In this document: positions 1-8,338 of the stretch, in pieces | How positions within the stretch are numbered: position 1 is the stretch's first letter | Layout: the number at the start of each line of letters is the position of its first letter | Origin: Aquidulcibacter sp. | Lineage (GTDB): Bacteria; Pseudomonadota; Alphaproteobacteria; Caulobacterales; Aquidulcibacteraceae | NCBI RefSeq assembly: GCF_020253525.1 | Contig: NZ_JADCBK010000035.1 | Span: 1 to 54,124, forward strand | Direction: 5' to 3' | Length of the DNA: 54,124 nucleotides | The notes under the pieces: model-generated | Databases searched by the model: none | What the model was told of the DNA's origin: nothing | Seen by the model: only the letters and a program-made list of their open reading frames with translations | Translations under genes and position numbers: made by a program

Positions 1-318
1 CCTTTGAAGGTCACGAACGGCTTCGGTTCCCCCGGACAGGGCTGCGATCCGCTTCTCAAGTGCTGCGCGGCCTGGCAAGCGGTCCAGTACATGCCGCGCA
101 TAGGCCCCTTGGGCTTTCGCATAAGGTACCCAGTCGGGGTCCTTTGGATTCTCCATCCAGCGATAAGGATCGATAGTTGTGATGCCAAAACGGGTCATGA
201 CAACCGGCTCCGCCCGAGCGACAGGTGGCCTGATTGCGGCATAAGCTGGCTTTAAACCGATAAGCCCTACGCCAGCGCTTGCACCAATTCCTGTCATCAA
301 TTTCCGTCGTGTCGTCAT
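1..318 (-). CDS. S9 family prolyl oligopeptidase, N-terminal fragment (cut by window edge)
   Basis: The first 106 codons of a serine peptidase are seen, starting at ATG 318 and running off the left edge. The N-terminus MTTRRKLMTGIGASAGVGLI has a twin-arginine-like pair followed by a hydrophobic stretch and an AYA cleavage-like site, so export by Tat or Sec to the periplasm is likely. Residues about 66-73 read DPYRWMEN, followed by a tryptophan-rich helix and GAYARHVLD, the hallmark start of the prolyl oligopeptidase propeller domain (S9A), which cleaves short proline-containing peptides. The catalytic serine domain lies outside the window. It is divergent from prmC with 179 bp between start codons, so both promoters should lie there. 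The family call is fairly secure; substrate is unknown. Confidence 0.75.
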   Translation of the reverse strand, partial: MTTRRKLMTGIGASAGVGLIGLKPAYAAIRPPVARAEPVVMTRFGITTIDPYRWMENPKDPDWVPYAKAQGAYARHVLDRLPGRAALEKRIAALSGGTEAVRDLQR

Positions 319-497
319 TATCCCCCCCACATAAAATTGGTGTACTCTGAGACACCGCCCCTGCAATCACAAAAACGTTATTATCTGGAATTCAAAAACG
401 TCAATCGAAATCTTGGACCCGTGCCCTGCCCGCCCCTACTGTAGCCAAACCTTGCCCATACGATGACATCCGACCTCAAACTTCCTATCTGCTCGCC

Positions 498-1361
498 ATG
501 ACCGATACACCCCTCACCCTCGTCAAAGCATGGACCGCAGCGCGCAAGCGTTTAGAGGCGGCACAGATCGACACACCTGTGATCGATGCAAGGATTTTGT
601 TGCTGGCTGCCGCCGAAACAGATCGTGCCACGTTGATTGGCGACCCGCACCGGCTTTTGACCCCGGAAGCGGCCGCGCGCTTTGAGACCTTTGTGCAACG
701 CCGTGAACAGCGCGAGCCTGCCGCCCATATTGTTGGCAAGAAAGGATTTTGGACGCTCGACCTCATCAGCGACCGTCGCGGTCTTGTGCCGCGACCCGAG
801 ACAGAAGTTATTGTCGATTTGGTCCTAAAAGCGCATGCAGTGGATGTGCCCAACCGGGTGCTAGACCTTGGAACAGGTTCTGGGGCCATTCTGTTGGCGC
901 TTTTGGCCGAGCGCAAAAGCTGGACCGGCGTTGGCATTGACCGCTCTGAAGAGGCCTTGGCCCTTGCTGCTGAAAATGCCGCTTTGCATGGCCTGTCGGA
1001 CCGTGTCGACTTGCGGCTGGGCGATTGGCATCAGGGCGTGGACGAAAAATTTGATATTGTCGTCTCAAATCCCCCTTACATCCCATCGAAAGTGATCGAC
1101 TCGCTGCAAGACGAAGTGCGTCTGCATGATCCCCGCTTGGCGCTTGATGGTGGCGAAGATGGACTTGATCCGTATCGGATTTTGTTTGCTGCCTTGCCGC
1201 AAGTTCTCAAACCCTCAGGTGTATTTGCTTTTGAGTTCGGGATTGGGCAAGCCGACGCTGTCTTGGCGCTGGCCGAAACTGTCCCTGGACTGATTAATTT
1301 ACGCGTGATCAAGGACTTATCTGACATAGATCGTGTCATTTTTGGGACGCGTGCCGAGTGA
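498..1361 (+). CDS. prmC: Peptide chain release factor N5-glutamine methyltransferase
   Basis: PrmC (HemK) methylates the glutamine of the GGQ motif of release factors RF1/RF2 using S-adenosylmethionine, in the cytoplasm. The 287-residue length is normal. The N-terminal helical release-factor-binding domain is followed by VPRPETE (97-103), the SAM-binding loop VLDLGTGSGA (121-130) and the catalytic NPPY tetrad (191-194). In many alphaproteobacteria prmC sits between prfA and a DUF4167 gene. Here the upstream neighbour is a divergent peptidase, and a TonB-dependent receptor lies between prmC and DUF4167. The start ATG at 498 gives the expected N-terminus; no strong Shine-Dalgarno sequence is visible. 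Confidence 0.95.
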   Translation: MTDTPLTLVKAWTAARKRLEAAQIDTPVIDARILLLAAAETDRATLIGDPHRLLTPEAAARFETFVQRREQREPAAHIVGKKGFWTLDLISDRRGLVPRPETEVIVDLVLKAHAVDVPNRVLDLGTGSGAILLALLAERKSWTGVGIDRSEEALALAAENAALHGLSDRVDLRLGDWHQGVDEKFDIVVSNPPYIPSKVIDSLQDEVRLHDPRLALDGGEDGLDPYRILFAALPQVLKPSGVFAFEFGIGQADAVLALAETVPGLINLRVIKDLSDIDRVIFGTRAE

Positions 1362-1506
1362 GAAAGCCTTCCCTCAGGTCGATTGACCGAAATCGGCCAA
1401 ATTCTGGGCTAAAAAAGCCTTTACAGATATAAATTCCATTCGCACACTTTCCTGGTCTGAAGCGGATCCACCCAAAAAAAGGACTGCACAGGCAAGGGAG
1501 GACAAT

Positions 1507-4485
1507 ATGGCTAGAAAAGCATTGCTCAACGGGGCAAGTGCCCTGTTGGCTGTTATGATCACGACAGGCGCGACGCAGGCATTCGCACAATCCACCACGA
1601 CAGAGGAAGCTCCAAAGAAAGAAGTCGAAGTTATTGTGGTAACCGGTTCCTTCATTCGGGGGACTTCAGAAAGCGCTTCATTACCCGTGAATGTGATCAG
1701 CTCGGCTGATCTGGAAAAGGCGGGCACCCCCAGCACGGTTGAGTTGATCAAACTCCTCAACGTCTCAAGCGGGGTCCAAGGCGACACCAACCAGTTTGAT
1801 GCCCGCGCGCAAGGCAATGAAGGGGCAGGCTCGGTCAATTTGCGCGGCATTGGTCCAGAGCGGACGCTCGTGCTTCTGAATGGTCGCCGGATGGCCTACA
1901 ACCCATTCGGGTTGGTCGGCACGGTCGTCGACACCAATTTGATTCCGTCGGCCGCAATTGGCCGGGTTGAAGTGCTCAAAGACGGTGCTGCGGCGACTTA
2001 CGGTTCTGACGCGGTGGCCGGCGTGGTCAACTTCATCACACGCACCAATCTTGAAGGCTTTGAAGTCGGTGGCGACTATAAGGCCATCGACGGCTCTGAC
2101 GGCAATTACACGCTCGCCGCCTCTTGGGGCCATCAAACAGATCGAGCAAAACTCTTTGTCTCGCTCGGCGTTCAGATGAAAAGTGAATTGCCGCTGATCG
2201 AACGTGATTGGGCCAATCGAGACTATCTCTCGAACCCAGAAGGAGGTTGGTCGGCAGCAGGCAACCCCGGCACTTATATCGCAATCGGCCCGACGGGTGC
2301 ACCGGTTTCAGCAATTACGCGGGAACCAAATTGTACAGGCTTGGGTGGCTTTGCGGGCTTTAGCGCGACCACACCTGTCTGCTTCTTCCACTTCACGCCC
2401 TATGACAACATTGTTGAAAAGGAAGAGCGGTCACAGCTGTTTGCGAGCGCAGATGTAGACATCAATGAAGACCATACGCTGCATGCGGAACTTCTGATCT
2501 CCAATACCAATACACCGGAATGGAAGACCTCGCCGAGCTACGCCTTCTTGCAGGCACCGTCCGCTCAAGCCCTACCTGCGATTTCAGGTCTGCCCGGGCG
2601 CTTCTTCGTACCCGTCACCAACCCCGGCTATATTGACCTTTTGGCCAAGAATCCCGGCCTGTTCCCTGCCAGCACGATTGGCGTGAACATGTTGGCCTAT
2701 CGGCCATTCAGCTATGGCGGCAATCCGAAATTCACCCCAGATGACCCACGTGGTGGCTCGCAAGGGGAGCGCAGCTTTGAAGCTGTGCGCGTGTCTGTCG
2801 GACTGAAAGGGAAACTGACCAACACGGTCAATTATGACGTTAATCTTGCGGCCATGGATGATACCGGTATCCGCACGGGCTATGACGTCTTGGTCAACCG
2901 CTTCCAGCTTGCGCTGCGGGGCTTAGGTGGCCCCAATTGTAATGTGGCTGCCAATACGCCGGGGGCCAATGGCTGTCAGTGGTTCAGCCCATTTGGCACC
3001 GCCATTCCCGGTAATTCCATCACGGGCGTTGCTAACCCGCAGTATAATGCCGCCTTGGGGGCAGCTAATGCCGCTTTGGTCGATTGGTTCTATCCAGAAG
3101 TGCGCACCAAACAGACCTCCAGCTTGGTCGTGTTTGATGCCGTCATCAATGGCGAAACCAGCTTCAAGCTAGGCGATGGACCTATTGGCTGGGCTTTGGG
3201 CTATCAGTATCGGAAGAATAGCTTCCGTTCTGATTTCTCTAAGTTTTCAGATCTAACCCAACAGCCTTGCGTCTCCTCGCCAGACTTTAACAACAACACC
3301 TGCGCAGCCGTAACTGGCCCAACAGTGTTCTTGTCCGGCTCATTCCCTGCCAATGTTAGTGCAGACGTCAATGCAGCCTTCTTCGAGCTCCGCTTGCCAT
3401 TTACCAGCAATTTTGAAGCCCAAATTGCTGGACGCTATGAGGACTTCGGTGGAGCCGTCGGCTCAACCTTCAATCCGAAACTTTCGGCGAAGTGGCAAGT
3501 CACCGACGCGTTCGCGGTGCGTGGTTCTACCAGCACCACATTCCGGGCTCCGTCAGTGTCCAACATCCAGCCAACCTCTGTGACAACGTTGCAGAGCATT
3601 TTGGGGACGTTCCGGGCCGTTGATATCTTCGGCAATCCAAACTTGGAACCAGAAACCGCAACCACCTATAATTTGGGTGCCTTGTTGGATACGGGCAATT
3701 TCAAAGCATCAATTGACTATTGGCGCTTTGACTTTGACAATCCAATCGTGAACGAGCCAATCGCTGGCCTTGTCTCAACCTTGTTCCCAACAACTGGGGT
3801 CGGCAATTGCGGCAATCCAACTTTTGCCGCGATCCAGGCCAAATTCACCTTCAGCGGCGGCGTTTGTAACTCGGCCAATATCTCGCGTCTCAACACCACG
3901 GTGATCAATGGCTCTGCCGTCTTGACTGACGGGGTAGACATCAGCGTGGATTACACCTTCAGGGACCTCTTGGGCGGCGATTTGAAGCTGGGGCTCGATG
4001 CCACCTACACCATGAGCTATGATGTCGACCCACTCTCGATCGGGGGTGTGCCGGTGGCACCAGCTTTGGATGCCTTGGGTAAGTTGAACTTCCAAACCAC
4101 CGCCTATCCGCTGCCGCAGTATAAGGGCACGCTCTACGGCCTTTATGAAACTGGGGGTCATTCGCTCCGCTTGGCGATGAACTTCATCGATGAGTATGAA
4201 GACCAGCGCACGGCACCGTTCGCGCCCAGCTTAAACTACAGCGCGGTGGCCGGAACGCCCGCCTCCATCACCACAGGCAAAACGATTGAAGCTTGGCAGT
4301 CGTTTGACCTGACCTATCGCTGGGCGATGGACAATGATCTGACCTTCACCTTCGGTATTGAGAACATCCTCGACAAGGATCCAAGCTTTGCGCGCTTGGA
4401 ACTCAATTACGATCCATTCACGGGCAACCCCTTGGGCCGGACCTATAAGATTGGCCTGAAGAAAGCCTTTGGTGGCCCGAAGTAA
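1507..4485 (+). CDS. TonB-dependent outer membrane receptor
   Basis: A 992-residue outer membrane active transporter. A signal peptide ending AFAQS (about 24-28) is followed by a TonB-box-like EVIVVTGS (about 41-48), a plug domain (NVISSADLEKAG, VNLRGIGPERTLVLLNGRR, VEVLKDGAAATYGSDAVAGV) and a large 22-strand-type beta barrel with many aromatic-ended strands. The end, YKIGLKKAF followed by GGPK, resembles a last barrel strand with a short extension. A GGGAGG Shine-Dalgarno sequence stands 5-6 bases before ATG 1507. Length and plug style match the large Oar/CirA-like receptors of Caulobacterales and Sphingomonadales, often used for glycans, peptides or siderophores; the substrate cannot be told. 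It ends in a strong terminator and appears monocistronic. Confidence 0.93.
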   Translation: MARKALLNGASALLAVMITTGATQAFAQSTTTEEAPKKEVEVIVVTGSFIRGTSESASLPVNVISSADLEKAGTPSTVELIKLLNVSSGVQGDTNQFDARAQGNEGAGSVNLRGIGPERTLVLLNGRRMAYNPFGLVGTVVDTNLIPSAAIGRVEVLKDGAAATYGSDAVAGVVNFITRTNLEGFEVGGDYKAIDGSDGNYTLAASWGHQTDRAKLFVSLGVQMKSELPLIERDWANRDYLSNPEGGWSAAGNPGTYIAIGPTGAPVSAITREPNCTGLGGFAGFSATTPVCFFHFTPYDNIVEKEERSQLFASADVDINEDHTLHAELLISNTNTPEWKTSPSYAFLQAPSAQALPAISGLPGRFFVPVTNPGYIDLLAKNPGLFPASTIGVNMLAYRPFSYGGNPKFTPDDPRGGSQGERSFEAVRVSVGLKGKLTNTVNYDVNLAAMDDTGIRTGYDVLVNRFQLALRGLGGPNCNVAANTPGANGCQWFSPFGTAIPGNSITGVANPQYNAALGAANAALVDWFYPEVRTKQTSSLVVFDAVINGETSFKLGDGPIGWALGYQYRKNSFRSDFSKFSDLTQQPCVSSPDFNNNTCAAVTGPTVFLSGSFPANVSADVNAAFFELRLPFTSNFEAQIAGRYEDFGGAVGSTFNPKLSAKWQVTDAFAVRGSTSTTFRAPSVSNIQPTSVTTLQSILGTFRAVDIFGNPNLEPETATTYNLGALLDTGNFKASIDYWRFDFDNPIVNEPIAGLVSTLFPTTGVGNCGNPTFAAIQAKFTFSGGVCNSANISRLNTTVINGSAVLTDGVDISVDYTFRDLLGGDLKLGLDATYTMSYDVDPLSIGGVPVAPALDALGKLNFQTTAYPLPQYKGTLYGLYETGGHSLRLAMNFIDEYEDQRTAPFAPSLNYSAVAGTPASITTGKTIEAWQSFDLTYRWAMDNDLTFTFGIENILDKDPSFARLELNYDPFTGNPLGRTYKIGLKKAFGGPK

Positions 4486-4509
4486 GCTTTAAGCTTTCCG
4501 ACCTAGCAG

Positions 4510-4539
4510 CGGCCCGACCTTATCCTGGTCGGGCCGTTT
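4510..4539 (+). terminator. Intrinsic terminator of the TonB receptor gene
   Basis: A perfect 10-bp inverted repeat, CGGCCCGACC (4510-4519) and GGTCGGGCCG (4527-4536), surrounds a seven-base loop and is followed by TTT. It lies 25 bases after the receptor stop codon. The short T tract is the only weakness. Confidence 0.85.
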
Positions 4540-5019
4540 GCATTGCGCCCCAAGGAGTTTTAACTGAAACCAACAGAATTAGGTCTTTTCAACGCAAGCT
4601 AATCAAGCTAAGAGATCATTCGTCCGTGATGCAGCCCAAAGGGGGGCCTGTATATGGAAACGACACACCATCAACTCTAGCCCAAACCTTTAATCCGCTT
4701 TCGCTCTGATCTTGGCCCTGGGTCTTGATTTCAGTGACATGCAATTTGAGGCTTGTGGAATCAAGGAAATGATCGTGTGAATGCAGTCTGTCCGTGAGAC
4801 GTTGAAATCCATTTCGGGATTAGGTGTTAGCGATAGCTGTTTTTGGAGCCGGTTGTGCAAGGTCACGGATCAATTGCACGAAAACCACGCTCTCTTTTTT
4901 AAATCTTTGCGTGTCAGACGTCTTTTGGAAGCAGTCACGCAAAAACCATGAAGCCGGCTTGCAGGCTTGCTCATGGCACTAATTGGCCAAACCACAGCCA
5001 GGAAACAAATAGGGCTTGC
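4540..5019. other. 480-bp intergenic region before the DUF4167 gene
   Basis: No convincing ORF, tRNA or repeat family is visible. Short runs such as AAGGGGGGCC near 4640 and several GCAAGCTAATCAAGCTAAG-like stretches give no recognisable RNA. Promoter and leader of the DUF4167 gene must lie in the right part. The only structured element seen is the hairpin at 4946-4976. The length is unusual for this densely packed window, so an unannotated small RNA or long leader is possible. Confidence 0.5.
4946..4976 (+). promoter_or_regulatory. Hairpin in the presumed leader of the DUF4167 gene
   Basis: CCATGA (4946-4951) pairs with TCATGG (4971-4976), and AGCC (4952-4955) pairs with GGCT (4964-4967), leaving a three-base bulge and an eight-base loop. 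The hairpin ends 43 bases before the chosen start codon. There is no T tract, so it does not look like a terminator. A role in translation or RNA stability is only inference. Confidence 0.3.
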
Positions 5020-5880
5020 ATGATGAAGCGGCAACGCGGTCGGGGACGTAATCCAGGCCAAAAACCACAGAATAACAATCCAAATCGCGCCTATGAGTCG
5101 AACGGACCCGACATTAAAGTCCGGGGTTCGGCGCAGACGGTGTTTGAAAAATACCAACAGCTCGCCCGCGATGCCAATTCTTCCGGCGACCGCGTCCTAG
5201 GCGAAAATTATTTGCAACATGCGGAACATTATTTCCGCGTCTTGCGCGCCATGCAGCCGACTTTTGTGCCGCGCACCGAAATGATGATCGCAGGCTATGA
5301 AGATGAGTCTGACGATGGTGACGATACCAATGAAGCCATGGAAGGCGCTGAAGGCGAAGGCGTTGAAGGCAGCGAAGGCGCGCCTCAGCCAGAGTTTAAT
5401 CAGAACCGTCAACCTCGCGAAAACCGCTTTGACCAAAACCGTGGCGAGGGTCGCAATGAACCCCGCGGTGAAGGTGACGAAGACCGTTTTGGCCGCCGCC
5501 GCCGCCGCCGTAGAGATCGCTTCGGCAATGAGATGCCCTATCAAGCCAATGGCAGTGGGGAAGAAGGTCAAGGCGAAAATTCGCGCCCACCACGGCAGGA
5601 TAATCGCGGCGACACGGGTGGAGAGCAGGGCTTTAACGGTTCAGGTGAAGGCTATGCCCGTCCGTTGAGCGCACCGCCGAGTGAATTTGCTGAGCCCACA
5701 AGCTTTAGCGAACCCCAAGAAATCGTCGCCGCTTCGGAAGCCGCGCCTGCGCGCGAACGTCGCCCACGTCCACCCCGTGCCCCACGCCCACCACGGGAAG
5801 CCAAAGGTGAGGATTCAGGTTTTGGCGGGGAATTGCCCGCCTTCTTGGCGGCCCCTGTTCCAACACCGACAGCGGACTAA
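5020..5880 (+). CDS. DUF4167 domain protein, low-complexity C-terminus
   Basis: The N-terminal 70-80 residues are the DUF4167 signature: KRQRGRGRNPGQKP near the start, then VRGSAQTVFEKYQQLARDA and ENYLQHAEHYFRVL. This domain is nearly confined to Alphaproteobacteria and usually follows prmC; its function is not known to me. The rest of the 286-residue chain is low complexity: an acidic stretch, Asn/Arg-rich repeats, a seven-arginine block and a proline/arginine-rich tail ending in LPAFLAAP, which suggests a disordered, possibly RNA-binding protein. I start it at ATG 5020 (MMKRQRG); the next ATG at 5023 is equally plausible, and an in-frame upstream ATG at 4948 would add residues foreign to the family. 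A terminator follows. Confidence 0.88.
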   Translation: MMKRQRGRGRNPGQKPQNNNPNRAYESNGPDIKVRGSAQTVFEKYQQLARDANSSGDRVLGENYLQHAEHYFRVLRAMQPTFVPRTEMMIAGYEDESDDGDDTNEAMEGAEGEGVEGSEGAPQPEFNQNRQPRENRFDQNRGEGRNEPRGEGDEDRFGRRRRRRRDRFGNEMPYQANGSGEEGQGENSRPPRQDNRGDTGGEQGFNGSGEGYARPLSAPPSEFAEPTSFSEPQEIVAASEAAPARERRPRPPRAPRPPREAKGEDSGFGGELPAFLAAPVPTPTAD

Positions 5881-5905
5881 ACTAGACAGCTTTATCTGGA
5901 AATTT

Positions 5906-5941
5906 AAAGGGCGGTGGAGCTTAGGCTTTGCCGCCCTTTTT
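5906..5941 (+). terminator. Intrinsic terminator after DUF4167
   Basis: AAAGGGCGG (5906-5914) pairs with CCGCCCTTT (5931-5939) around a 16-base loop, and the 3' arm runs into TTTTT. It lies 25 bases after the DUF4167 stop and separates that gene from the copper chaperone gene. Confidence 0.85.
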
Positions 5942-6065
5942 GGTGATCTATCCCCATGCCCCCCTGCCCGCGTTATCTTTGATCCCATTTCACGGCGTGC
6001 CATTCAGGGTAGAAGTTCAGTCGGTAGCGTCCTATGTCTCAAGGAAGATGAATTGGAGTGGGTCG

Positions 6066-6698
6066 ATGAAATCAATAGCGCAGACTTTGCGTTCCGCTGT
6101 GGCGCTTGGCCTTTTGGCGAGTGTTGGATTGGTGTCGGGTTGCGGTCAAAGCGCCCCAACTACAGCAGAAACACCTAAGGCTTCGACGGCAACCAATGCC
6201 ATAACGACCGAGCAAATGCCGCTCGCAAGCTTTGGCATTATCAACGCAAAATTACGTACGCCCATGGCGGGCCGTCCCAGCGCTGGTTATCTTTCGATTG
6301 AGAATTCGGGGCCCAAAGCAGACCGCCTCGTCTCCATCTCCTCACCAGATTTTGCTCGCGTGGAAATGCACGATACGCTCTCTGAAGGTGGAATGAAAAA
6401 GATGGTGAAGCTTGATGGCGTCGACATTGCCGCAGGCTCAACGCTCGAATTCACCCCCGGCGGCAAACATCTTATGCTGTTTGAACCCACCAAACAGCTT
6501 AAGAATGGCGATAGCGTAAAAATGACGCTGACTTTCGCGCAACTAGGCCCAATGGAAGCAAACTTCGTTGTCCTCGATGAAATCCCACGTGCCGGAAGCG
6601 GAATGGAGGAGATGGATCATAGCAAAATGGACCACAGTAAGATGGATCACGGCTCCATGGATCATGGTGCGATGGGCCATGGTGACAAAAAGCCTTGA
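6066..6698 (+). CDS. PCuAC-type periplasmic copper chaperone lipoprotein with MDH-repeat tail
   Basis: PCuAC proteins carry Cu(I) to cytochrome c oxidase in the periplasm. From ATG 6066 the 210-residue product begins with a lipoprotein signal ending LVSGC (Cys26 lipidated), then a cupredoxin-like domain. The copper motif H(M)X10MX21HXM is met exactly: His102, Met113, His135 and Met137. The last 28 residues are a Met-Asp-His repeat tail (MDHSKMDHSKMDHGSMDHG), a likely extra metal-binding extension. ATG 6048 is an in-frame alternative giving an atypical MNWSGS prefix; 6066 is preceded by GGAGTGGG and gives a standard signal peptide, so I prefer it. It lies 72 bases before ubiA and may be transcribed with it. 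Confidence 0.87.
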   Translation: MKSIAQTLRSAVALGLLASVGLVSGCGQSAPTTAETPKASTATNAITTEQMPLASFGIINAKLRTPMAGRPSAGYLSIENSGPKADRLVSISSPDFARVEMHDTLSEGGMKKMVKLDGVDIAAGSTLEFTPGGKHLMLFEPTKQLKNGDSVKMTLTFAQLGPMEANFVVLDEIPRAGSGMEEMDHSKMDHSKMDHGSMDHGAMGHGDKKP

Positions 6699-6770
6699 GC
6701 CCATGCTGCCTGCGGCAGGTGCGGTGCAAAGGCCTAGTCGGGACGCCAACACCTCGTTAAACCTGACCCC

Positions 6771-7727
6771 GTGACCATACCTCTTGACGCCCAACCTCGC
6801 ACCTTTGTGGAACGCGCACCCCTCGCGTGGCAGCCCTATTTGCGTCTGTCCCGCTTTGATCGGCCGATTGGGTTTTGGTTGTTGGCCTTGCCCTGCTTCA
6901 TGGGGCAGTTCTTGGGCCGCGCCGGGATTGGCTTTTCCACGCTGGACGCTCTGCTCTTAGCCCTCTGGGTGATTGGCTCTATCGCCATGCGCGGGGCGGG
7001 CTGTAGCTTTAACGACCTTGTCGACCGCGACATTGACGCCAAAGTAGAGCGCACGGCGGGCAGGCCCCTGCCCGCAGGCTTGATCAGCGCCAAACAAGCC
7101 CTGATCTGGACGTTGGCGCAGTGTTTTGTGGGCCTTTTGGTCTTACTTGCCTTGCCGACGCCGGCCCAAATCATGGCGCTGTGCGCGATCCCGATGGTGG
7201 CAGCCTATCCCTTCATGAAGCGCATTACTTGGTGGCCGCAAGTTTGGCTGGGCCTCACCTTCAATTGGGGCGTGCTGGTCGGCTATGTGGCAGTCATGGG
7301 CAGTCTCGATACATCCGCTCTTGCCCTTTATGCCGCCTGCGTTGCGTGGACGATCGGCTATGACACCATCTATGCCCAGCAAGACGTCGAAGATGACGCG
7401 CTCGTCGGGGTAAAATCGACGGCGCGTTTGTTTGGCGATTACGCTAAGCGCTGGGTTGGTGGTTTTTATCTGGCGACAACCCTTTTGGCCGCAGGCGCCT
7501 GCCTTTTGCGCGATCAACCTCTCGCCAGCCTGATCGTCGGCCTGTGTGGTGTGTTGGCATTTGGTCTGCATCTTCTCGGACAGGTCAGGCAAATACCGGC
7601 AGATGGGCTAGCCAAAGAGCCTTTAGCCCTGTTTAAATCCAACAAGACCGCAGGCTTGATCTTGGTAGTCGGTTTGATGGTGCAGGCGCTTGTCGGCTGG
7701 GCGCTGTCCTTGGGGGGATTGGGATGA
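6771..7727 (+). CDS. ubiA: 4-hydroxybenzoate polyprenyltransferase
   Basis: UbiA attaches the polyprenyl tail to 4-hydroxybenzoate in the inner membrane, the first membrane step of ubiquinone synthesis. The 318-residue sequence has eight or nine hydrophobic segments. The first Asp-rich motif is NDLVDRDID (81-89), followed by KVERTAGRPLPAG; the second is YDTIYAQQDVEDD, then VGVKSTARLFG. Both bind the magnesium-diphosphate substrate. The start codon is GTG at 6771. It heads a five-gene run with overlapping starts and stops (ATGA with the next gene). ubiD of the same pathway lies 8 kb away in this window. Confidence 0.95.
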   Translation: MTIPLDAQPRTFVERAPLAWQPYLRLSRFDRPIGFWLLALPCFMGQFLGRAGIGFSTLDALLLALWVIGSIAMRGAGCSFNDLVDRDIDAKVERTAGRPLPAGLISAKQALIWTLAQCFVGLLVLLALPTPAQIMALCAIPMVAAYPFMKRITWWPQVWLGLTFNWGVLVGYVAVMGSLDTSALALYAACVAWTIGYDTIYAQQDVEDDALVGVKSTARLFGDYAKRWVGGFYLATTLLAAGACLLRDQPLASLIVGLCGVLAFGLHLLGQVRQIPADGLAKEPLALFKSNKTAGLILVVGLMVQALVGWALSLGGLG

Positions 7728-8338
7728 GCGAAGCTTTGGCGGCCTTGGACCCGGTTATGGCACGCTTGGTTGCGACCCATGGCCCGTGCCCGATCCCAAC
7801 GCGCGAGAGCCAGAGCGCCTATCAAAGCCTGTTTCGCGCCATTGTGTATCAGCAATTGTCTGGCAAGGCGGCCGGCACGATTTTAGGCCGCGTGCTGACC
7901 CTGTGTGGCGATCCAGAAGCGGCACCAGATCCTGCCCATTTCCTCAGTCATTCAGACGAGGCTTTGCGTGCTTGTGGCCTATCACGACAGAAGCTTGCCG
8001 CCTTGCGCGATCTTTCCCAAAAGCGACTGGACGGCATTGTGCCTGACAGCGCCGAAATCGATCATCTGCCGGATGAGGAGATCATCACCCGCCTAACAGC
8101 TGTACGCGGCGTCGGTCAGTGGACGGTGGAGATGTATTTGATGTTCACTTTGGGTCGACCTGATGTATGGCCCGTCGATGATTTGGGCGTGCGCAAGGGT
8201 TGGATGATGGCTTATGGCCTTCCCGAAATGCCCAAGCCAAAGCCGTTCAAATCGATGGCGGACCACTTGCGCCCCTACCGCACCCAAGCCGCCTGGTATT
8301 GCTGGCGCGCCGTCGATACGGTGACACCCGATGCGTAA
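7724..8338 (+). CDS. AlkA-like DNA-3-methyladenine glycosylase
   Basis: A base-excision repair glycosylase that removes alkylated bases. The 204-residue protein has the HhH-GPD fold: AIVYQQLSGKAA (39-50), a helix-hairpin-helix LTAVRGVGQWTVEM (124-137), and VWPVDDLGVRKG, where Asp153 matches the catalytic Asp238 of E. coli AlkA. It lacks the N-terminal domain of E. coli AlkA, as short bacterial relatives do. It has no Cys cluster for an iron-sulfur centre. The start overlaps the ubiA stop by four bases (ATGA), so translation is probably coupled. Confidence 0.9.
   Translation: MSEALAALDPVMARLVATHGPCPIPTRESQSAYQSLFRAIVYQQLSGKAAGTILGRVLTLCGDPEAAPDPAHFLSHSDEALRACGLSRQKLAALRDLSQKRLDGIVPDSAEIDHLPDEEIITRLTAVRGVGQWTVEMYLMFTLGRPDVWPVDDLGVRKGWMMAYGLPEMPKPKPFKSMADHLRPYRTQAAWYCWRAVDTVTPDA

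Noticed and set aside
56-370. Minus-strand 104-codon frame at the left edge
   Set aside because: A different frame from 318 gives a clear S9 peptidase N-terminus with a signal, so this one is a shadow.
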